From the NCBI GenBank assembly GCA_945878525.1, contig CAMCTU010000003.1, positions 1 to 61,553 on the forward strand: DNA of 61,553 bases, read 5' to 3'. Positions 56,192 through 61,553 of this stretch are shown here, piece after piece. The position numbers and the translations under genes were made by a program. Source of the stretch: Sphingobacterium thalpophilum (GTDB lineage: Bacteria > Bacteroidota > Bacteroidia > Sphingobacteriales > Sphingobacteriaceae). The notes beneath the pieces are model-generated. The model had not been told where the DNA came from, ran no database searches, and saw only the letters and a list, made by a program, of their open reading frames with translations. Within the stretch, counting starts at the first letter, position 1; the number at the start of each line of letters is the position of its first letter.

Positions 56192-57667
56192 CTAGGTACG
56201 ATTTAAATGTTTAATCAACTGTCCGGCAGCCACTTTACCGGAAACAATTGATGGAGGTACACCGGGCCCTGGAACAGTAAGTTGTCCGGTGTAAAATAAG
56301 TTATTTACAATCTTGTTTTTGATACTTGGTTTTAGATTGGCAGTTTGCAATAAAGTATTGGCAAGTCCATATCCATTTCCCTTATAAGCGTGGTAATCAT
56401 TAATAAAATCGCTGGTACAATAAGATTTTTTGTAATCAATCGCTTCACTTATATCTTGTTGAAGATGCTTGTTTAATCTCTTGATCATGATGTTAAAATA
56501 TTTCTCACGAAGCTCGTCAGTATCTATTAATCCAGGAGCGAGAGGCATTAGTAGAAATAAATTCTCATGTCCTTCTGGTGCAATTGTATCATCTGATTTT
56601 GAAGGACAACATACATAAAATAGTGGTTTTTCAGGCCAATCAGGTTTTTTGTAAATTTCGATTGCGTGCTGTTCAATACTCTCATCGAAAAATAAAGTAT
56701 GATGATTAATATTTTTAATTTTTTTGTTTAATCCCAGATAAAAAATCAGGCATGATGGAGCGAAAACCTTGCTTTTCCAATAGCTTTCTTTGTAATTCCT
56801 GTATTTGTCTTCCAATAACTTACTTTCAACATGATGGTAATCAGCTGAGGCAATAACAGCATCACAATTTATCTTGACACCATTTACCAATACTCCTGTT
56901 GCTTTATTATTTTCAACTATTATCTTTTCTATGGGCGAATCAAAATGAATACTTGCACCATTTCGTTTTGCAACCTCTAAAAATCCATCAATAACCTTAC
57001 CAAAACCTCCATCAGGGTACCATGTTCCCAGCTTAAGTCCTGCATAATTCATCAAACTATAAAGTGCCGGGGTATCTTGTGGCATTGCACCTAAAAATAA
57101 TACAGGAAATTCCATTAAAGCAATAAGCTTTGGATTATTAAAGAATTTTCTAACATGTTTTCTAAATGAACTGAAAACCTGCAAACGAAAAGCGCCTTTA
57201 ATCAGATCCAGATCTGCAAACTCTGTTAAAGATAAGCCTGGCTTGTAAACAAGATTACTCATACCAGTTTCATATTTGAATTGTGCTTCAGTCATGAATT
57301 TTTCAAGCTTTGAAGAACTTCCATTTTCAATGGATTCGAAAAGCTGACAAAGCTCATTATAATTTTCAGGCACACTCATAACCTCAGATTCCGGGAAGAC
57401 GATATCAAAAGATGGGCTCAGAAGCTTCAAACTGTAAAAATCCGATACTTTATATCCAAAATCAGAGAAAAATCTTTCAAATACATCTGGCATCCAGTAC
57501 CAGCTTGGACCCATGTCAAATACATAGCCCTTATCCCTTAACTGTCTTGCACGTCCACCCGGAAGTGAATTTTTTTCATAGACATGCACTTCATGACCAG
57601 CGGCAGCCAAATAGGAAGCGGTACTTAAACCAGAAAATCCTGAGCCAATGACAATAATTTTAGACAT
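56192..57667 (-). CDS. crtI: Phytoene desaturase (CrtI-type)
   Basis: 491 residues. N-terminal FAD motif VIGSGFSGLSTASYLAAAGH, GGRARQLRDKGYVFDMGPSW near it, and C-terminal LFYTGQLTVPGPGVPPSIVS, the carotenoid oxidoreductase signature. The number of desaturation steps (lycopene or a shorter product) cannot be read from sequence. The ATG overlaps the stop of the CarH-like gene by one base (TAATG). No lycopene cyclase or hydroxylase lies in the window, so the end product depends on genes elsewhere. Confidence 0.92.
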   Translation of the reverse strand: MSKIIVIGSGFSGLSTASYLAAAGHEVHVYEKNSLPGGRARQLRDKGYVFDMGPSWYWMPDVFERFFSDFGYKVSDFYSLKLLSPSFDIVFPESEVMSVPENYNELCQLFESIENGSSSKLEKFMTEAQFKYETGMSNLVYKPGLSLTEFADLDLIKGAFRLQVFSSFRKHVRKFFNNPKLIALMEFPVLFLGAMPQDTPALYSLMNYAGLKLGTWYPDGGFGKVIDGFLEVAKRNGASIHFDSPIEKIIVENNKATGVLVNGVKINCDAVIASADYHHVESKLLEDKYRNYKESYWKSKVFAPSCLIFYLGLNKKIKNINHHTLFFDESIEQHAIEIYKKPDWPEKPLFYVCCPSKSDDTIAPEGHENLFLLMPLAPGLIDTDELREKYFNIMIKRLNKHLQQDISEAIDYKKSYCTSDFINDYHAYKGNGYGLANTLLQTANLKPSIKNKIVNNLFYTGQLTVPGPGVPPSIVSGKVAAGQLIKHLNRT

Positions 57668-58566
57668 TATCCAATTTTTTTAGTTTGTGAATATTCATTC
57701 AGCCCAAGTATAACTTTGATATCTGATGCTGAACCCAAAAATTCCGCATTTTGAATACTTTTTATCAATTTATGCTTACCTGCCAGATAAATTCGATCTC
57801 CTAAAAAGTACTTATTTATACTGTCAATATCTTTCTGAATCTGCTCAGTAAGAACAAAGTCGACAAAAAACATCAAAATATTGTCGGGTTTAGTTTTCAG
57901 TACAGCTGATCTCAATGATTTTATTGGAACCTTGTTACCTAAATAAATCACCTTACGATCCGAAAGTCTGATTAAAAAACTAGCATACAACAAAGGTAGT
58001 TCATGAAACTCATTTTCAGGCAGTAAAAGTAAGCATGTTTCCTTATTCGGACCTGGTAAATCAAGTGAATCAACAGCAACCGATAACTTTTGATGAAAAG
58101 TATTACTCATAAAATGTTCACTGACAGAAGTCATCAGGTCGCTAGCCCACATCGATCCAATCCTGTTCATTACTGGATTGATTACCTTTTTATATGCTTC
58201 TTTAATTCCATAAGCTGAGAAAGATACAGAAAGTATGTGTTCAAAATGATCTAAATCAAACGACATTCCGGCTGATAACAGTTGATTTACATAATACTCT
58301 GAAGTATCTTTTGAGCTGATTTGGGTTGAATTTTGCATAATTGAAAATACATCTTCATCATTGATATGGCATAGATGAGAAACTTTATACCCTTTTTCTT
58401 TCAAACTGACTATGTTGAGTAGCCTTCTTGATTGAATATCATCATATCTGGTATTCCCCTCTGATTTTAACGGTTTTAAAGCATTGTATCTCTGGTCCCA
58501 TATCCTTGTAGTTTGAGATTTAACAACTGAAAATTGAGAGAGAAAAGGAATGGAAAATGAATACAT
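57667..58566 (-). CDS. CarH/LitR-like MerR regulator with cobalamin-binding domain
   Basis: 299 residues. MerR-type HTH (residues about 3-65: QTTRIWDQRYNALKPLKSEG, TRYDDIQSRRLLNI), a helical bundle (residues 90-165) and a Rossmann B12-binding domain (175-290). The light-sensing motif of CarH, W-x9-EH, is intact as Trp140, Glu150, His151 (SMWASDLMTSVSEHF). The cobalt-ligand motif DxHxxG appears as Glu186-x-His188-x-x-Pro191, so the His is kept while the flanks differ. Known CarH proteins bind adenosylcobalamin, repress carotenoid and photolyase genes in the dark, and release DNA on illumination. First gene of the crt-phr operon, so it likely regulates itself too. Confidence 0.88.
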   Translation of the reverse strand: MYSFSIPFLSQFSVVKSQTTRIWDQRYNALKPLKSEGNTRYDDIQSRRLLNIVSLKEKGYKVSHLCHINDEDVFSIMQNSTQISSKDTSEYYVNQLLSAGMSFDLDHFEHILSVSFSAYGIKEAYKKVINPVMNRIGSMWASDLMTSVSEHFMSNTFHQKLSVAVDSLDLPGPNKETCLLLLPENEFHELPLLYASFLIRLSDRKVIYLGNKVPIKSLRSAVLKTKPDNILMFFVDFVLTEQIQKDIDSINKYFLGDRIYLAGKHKLIKSIQNAEFLGSASDIKVILGLNEYSQTKKIG

Positions 58567-58617
58567 TGTTTAAATCTATTCCAAAAAAATTAAATCAAGA
58601 AAATGTAAACAGCAATT

Positions 58618-58633
58618 TTACAATTATATGTAA
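58618..58633. promoter_or_regulatory. Candidate CarH-like operator TTACA-N6-TGTAA
   Basis: A perfect 5-bp inverted repeat (TTACAATTATATGTAA on the plus strand) sits 52 bp upstream of the CarH-like start codon, with another TGTAA half-site 10 bp nearer to the gene (58604-58608). Position and symmetry fit an autoregulatory operator; the assignment is by inference only. Confidence 0.45.
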
Positions 58634-58659
58634 CTAAGAGTTAGAATATTTCCAAAGTA

Positions 58660-59061
58660 CTATTTGACCCGTTTCCAATATTCTTCAACTATCATACCAT
58701 TGGGTAAGATGCCGCTTATAATAAGTTTATCTTGATCAACAGCAAATTTATAGGCAATAGTTACAGCTGTATTTTGCGATGGTCGACTATTAAAGTTACT
58801 GGTAATAAACACGCTATCTCCCTTAATTTCATACATTCATAAGTTGTATAAGTTAGGAGGATTATTGCCTTCAAGGAAAAATGCTTCATGGCTATTTGCA
58901 GTTTAAATTCTATGCATCTGAAATTCAAGAGAAGCTTTTTGTGATTTGCCATTGTAAACTCCCCCATCATACTGCCATGTTCATTTAAAGGGACTATTAT
59001 TACAGGATGAAAAAATAATCAAGCAGCATAAAAATGAGGAAATATTAAGTAAGTATTTCAT
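58660..59061 (-). pseudogene. Lipoprotein pseudogene with three in-frame stops
   Basis: ATG 59061 to TAG 58660 is one continuous frame of 134 codons interrupted by TGA, TAA and TGA. It begins with a lipoprotein signal (NISSFLCCLIIFSSCNNS; lipobox Cys). The frame continues after the first stop as TWQYDGGVYNGKSQKASLEF, after the second as TANSHEAFFLEGNNPPNLYN, and after the third as MYEIKGDSVFITSNFN, DQDKLIISGILPNGMIVEEY and WKRVK. This is a small beta-barrel lipoprotein type frequent in Bacteroidota. No frameshift is present. It starts 12 bp after hemF. Function of the parent is unknown. Confidence 0.85.
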
Positions 59062-59073
59062 GATACTAAATTA

Positions 59074-59985
59074 TCAGGATATCCAATTAATTTCTTTTTT
59101 TAAAAGTTGAATAGTTTTTTCTTCCTGAGAACCGGGTGCGGCGATGAAATCATATACCCAATTTGCCTGAGGCGGCATACTCATCAAAATTGATTCAATT
59201 CTTCCATTAGTTTCGAGTCCGAATTTAGTTCCTGCATCATAAACCAGATTAAATTCTACGTATCTGCTGCGGCGCTGGTACTGCCAAAGCTTATTTTCTT
59301 CAGTAAACATTGTATTTCTGTTTTTTTGAATGAGTTCGGTATAGGTGGGCAGGAAGGTTCTGCCTACTGCCTTAGAAAATTCAAAAATATCCTCCCATTG
59401 AAGGCTGGTTGACTCAGGGCTTAAGCGATCATAGAAGATCCCGCCTACTCCTCTTGTTTCGTTCCGGTGTTTAATAAAGAAATAATCATCCGCCCATTTT
59501 TTAAACTTGCTGTAAAATCCTAACTGAAAACGGTCGCAGGTTTCCTTTAATTTTGCATGAAAAAATTCAGCATCTTCTTCGATTACATAATGCGGAGTAA
59601 GGTCAATACCACCCCCAAACCATTTCATATCCTTTCCTGATTCGGTATTCATCTCAAAATACCTTATATTCATGTGAATAATCGGTACCCAGGGATGATT
59701 GGGATGGATAACAATTGATACACCAGTAGCAAAAAAATCATCCTCAGTCACTCCAAAAGCCTTCTTTATATTCTCCGGAAGTTTACCATAAACTGAAGAA
59801 AAATTAACTCCCCCTTTCTCAATGATGTTTCCATTTTGAATAACACATGTCCGGCCACCTCCACCTCCCTCCCTTTCCCATAATTCCTCCTGAAAGGTTG
59901 CTGATCCATCAACTAATTCAAGACCCGTACAGATTTCATCCTGAATAATTTTATACGCTTCGGCTATCTTCTCTTTACTAATCAT
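59074..59985 (-). CDS. hemF: Oxygen-dependent coproporphyrinogen III oxidase
   Basis: 303-residue HemF: conserved ERE-GGGGGRTCVIQNG region, GVNFSSVYG, SIVIHPNHPWVPIIHMNIRY, WFGGGIDLTPHYV, RGVGGIFYDRLS, YVEFNLVYDAGTKFGLETNG, and MPPQANWVYDF at the C-terminus. It oxidatively decarboxylates coproporphyrinogen III to protoporphyrinogen IX in haem synthesis. A lipoprotein pseudogene follows 12 bp after its stop; an MFS transporter gene lies 63 bp upstream on the same strand. Confidence 0.95.
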   Translation of the reverse strand: MISKEKIAEAYKIIQDEICTGLELVDGSATFQEELWEREGGGGGRTCVIQNGNIIEKGGVNFSSVYGKLPENIKKAFGVTEDDFFATGVSIVIHPNHPWVPIIHMNIRYFEMNTESGKDMKWFGGGIDLTPHYVIEEDAEFFHAKLKETCDRFQLGFYSKFKKWADDYFFIKHRNETRGVGGIFYDRLSPESTSLQWEDIFEFSKAVGRTFLPTYTELIQKNRNTMFTEENKLWQYQRRSRYVEFNLVYDAGTKFGLETNGRIESILMSMPPQANWVYDFIAAPGSQEEKTIQLLKKEINWIS

Positions 59986-60048
59986 ATTTCAAAAGTGAGT
60001 ATTTTTTTCAAGAGCGGCTTAGCAATTCACGAGCAATATCATCCATTA

Positions 60049-61278
60049 TCAACTTATTTCGAGATAATCAAGATCCTTTCCAAAAGTTTCCTTCAATTGA
60101 TACAATGCAAATAATGCAATCGCTAAGGAAACAAAACCTACAACTAATGCACTGTTGATGATACCCAAACTGGCTTTTAGACCTGTAAATGAAAGAGTTG
60201 CAAGAACCAATGATCCTCTTACAAAATTTGGAACTGTGGTAGTTACAGTAGCTCTAAGATTTGTTCCAAATTGCTCTGAAGCAATTGTAACAAAAGTTGC
60301 CCAATATCCTGATGCAAAACCAAGGAACAGTACAAGCCATATAAACTCTTGAGAATTCATTCCATCTGCGTTTAAATAAACCACAATGCTAACACCGGTA
60401 AGTAAAAGGAATAAAAGCATAACTTTTTTTCTTGAACGCAACATCTGGCTCAAAAATCCAGCAACTATGTCACCAATAGCAATTCCTATATAGCAATACA
60501 TAATGCCGGTTCCTGCAGAAAGTGGTTCTGTTGCGTTTAATTCTTTACCGAATTCCGGAGAAAATGTGACCAGTACTCCAACCACAAACCAAAGAGGAAT
60601 TCCGATCAATATACAACTCAAATACTTTTTGAATCGTTTACCATCATTAAAGAGCATGAAAATATTTCCTCTGCTCACTCCATCATTTTTTAGATTTTTA
60701 AACATCCCGGATTCTGCCAAACCTACTCGCATTCCAAGCAAGAGTAAACCCATGATTCCGCCTATGATATAAGACGTTTCCCATGCATAATTTTCTCCAA
60801 CTATTGCAGCCGCAACTGCCCCCATAAGTCCGACACCCGCTACAATCATAGTTCCATACCCTCTATTTTCCTTGCTCATCGTTTCAGTTACCAGTGTAAT
60901 ACCAGCCCCGAGCTCGCCAGCAAGACCTATTCCTGCAATAAAACGAATGATAGCATACTGCTCTACAGTTGTAATGAAACCATTTGTAAGATTTGCTGCA
61001 GAATACAATAATATTGAACCGAAAAGAACACTTAATCGTCCTTTCTTATCGCCTAGAACACCCCAAAGAATTCCTCCAATTAACATTCCCAACATTTGGC
61101 TGTTAATTAGCATCGTACCAACATCAAGTAAATCGCTTTCAGGAACACCTAGTCCTTTGAGACTTTTAATTCGTATTACAGAAAAAAGGATCAAATCATA
61201 GATGTCTACAAAATAGCCTAAAGCAGCTACAATGATTATTAATTTCACATTTTTCTTATTTACGGCTTCCTGATCCAT
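60049..61278 (-). CDS. Major facilitator superfamily transporter
   Basis: 409 residues with twelve predicted helices. The N-half has LGYFVDIYDLILFSVI in TM1, the loop GDKKGRLSVLFGSI (conserved G-x3-D-R/K-x-G-R motif), RFIAGIGLAGELGAGITLV in TM4, and VAGVGLMGAVAAAIVG. The second half carries IGIAIGDIVAGFLSQMLRSRKK. It resembles the metabolite:H+ symporter (sugar/organic acid) branch. The substrate is not predictable and no regulatory or catabolic partner is adjacent. The family's usual length is complete. Confidence 0.88.
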   Translation of the reverse strand: MDQEAVNKKNVKLIIIVAALGYFVDIYDLILFSVIRIKSLKGLGVPESDLLDVGTMLINSQMLGMLIGGILWGVLGDKKGRLSVLFGSILLYSAANLTNGFITTVEQYAIIRFIAGIGLAGELGAGITLVTETMSKENRGYGTMIVAGVGLMGAVAAAIVGENYAWETSYIIGGIMGLLLLGMRVGLAESGMFKNLKNDGVSRGNIFMLFNDGKRFKKYLSCILIGIPLWFVVGVLVTFSPEFGKELNATEPLSAGTGIMYCYIGIAIGDIVAGFLSQMLRSRKKVMLLFLLLTGVSIVVYLNADGMNSQEFIWLVLFLGFASGYWATFVTIASEQFGTNLRATVTTTVPNFVRGSLVLATLSFTGLKASLGIINSALVVGFVSLAIALFALYQLKETFGKDLDYLEIS

Positions 61279-61406
61279 GGCTTATATTTAAGCAACCAAT
61301 CTACAAACAAAATTGAAAAACTAAAACATGTGCCTTATTCAATTTTAACATTCTAGCTGTAGTGAAATTTTTTATTATCAAGTCATTTTGTGGATATTTG
61401 CACGGA

Positions 61407-61553
61407 TGATTGTTTCAGAAAACACGCTCAAATGGGCAATGCGATTTTATCCACCTCTATTTTTTCAAAGAATCTGGGTGATTAAATTTGACAAAGGCTT
61501 CACAGGAGTTCAAGTTAAGATTTCAAAAAGCATTTTAAATCGTAATTACAATC
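61407..61553 (+). CDS. DUF4442-family (hotdog-fold thioesterase-like) protein, 3' end outside window
   Basis: ATG 61407 opens a frame that continues past the end of the window (49 codons visible): MIVSENTLKWAMRFYPPLF, FQRIWVIKFDKGFTGVQVKI and SKSILNRNYN. This matches the N-terminus of DUF4442 proteins, a hotdog-fold family related to acyl-CoA thioesterases. A TATTTG-like -7 sequence ends about 6 nt before the ATG, so the leader may be very short. The activity is not proven for the family. Confidence 0.7.

Noticed and set aside
60008-60046. Twelve-codon ORF MDDIARELLSRS between the MFS gene and hemF
   Set aside because: Too short and without any recurring signal; looks like chance or the scrap of a lost gene.

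Overview
The window is a stretch of bacterial chromosome from a member of the Bacteroidota, most likely a Pedobacter-like Sphingobacteriaceae. The evidence is low GC, a carboxypeptidase-regulatory/TonB receptor, Bacteroidota-type -7 promoter boxes (TAnnTTTG) in front of several genes, weak or absent Shine-Dalgarno sequences, many TTG starts, the futalosine route to menaquinone, and gene neighbourhoods (serC-serA-DUF1015, phoH-purC-STAS-rnz, amidase-lptD-cinA, gyrA-TPR) that recur in this phylum. It is almost entirely core genome. I found no insertion sequence, prophage, CRISPR array, tRNA or rRNA.

Layout: 1-5.9 kb holds the 3' part of a TonB-dependent receptor and a serine/DUF1015 operon. 5.9-10.8 kb (minus) holds a beta-CASP nuclease, an MsbA-like ABC exporter, a decayed membrane-anchored protein gene, a monooxygenase-fold protein and a SAM hydrolase. 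10.9-14.3 kb holds phoH, purC, a STAS protein and RNase Z. 14.3-22.2 kb covers the envelope (MlaD, amidase, LptD), CinA, a 2-oxoacid dehydrogenase E2 and an SGNH hydrolase. 22.2-27.5 kb is the methionine block: a SAM-I riboswitch leader with a Cys-rich small ORF, then metY-metX-hom, with a MetB-like gene upstream. 27.7-31.1 kb holds futalosine-pathway genes (mqnE, mqnA), a phosphatase and a nucleoside phosphorylase. 31.2-39.1 kb holds ribD-DMT-yigZ, prmC, a nucleoid-associated protein, xerD, aroQ, a glycosyltransferase and a lipid A-type acyltransferase. 39.2-45.6 kb holds WbqC, CorA, MgtE, BioB and a FUSC protein. 45.8-51.3 kb holds a cold-shock protein, two TPR genes and gyrA. 51.6-58.6 kb is one light-related operon: CarH-like B12 photoreceptor regulator, crtI, crtB, an unknown secreted protein, idi, SRPBCC, a TIGR01777 epimerase and photolyase. 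58.6-61.5 kb holds a lipoprotein pseudogene, hemF, an MFS transporter and the start of a DUF4442 gene.

The most interesting non-gene signals are: (1) the metY leader, where a SAM-I riboswitch ends 7 nt before the start codon of a 42-codon ORF whose last residues include two Cys-Cys pairs; (2) a 116-bp-period tandem duplication of a gene tail plus its terminator, in which the centre of the terminator hairpin is inverted in one copy; (3) two pseudogenes in apparently empty gaps, one carrying three in-frame stops but no frameshift; and (4) a TTACA-N6-TGTAA palindrome in front of the CarH-like gene. Several open-frame starts (serC, mgtE, FUSC) lie inside the promoter -7 box and were moved downstream.
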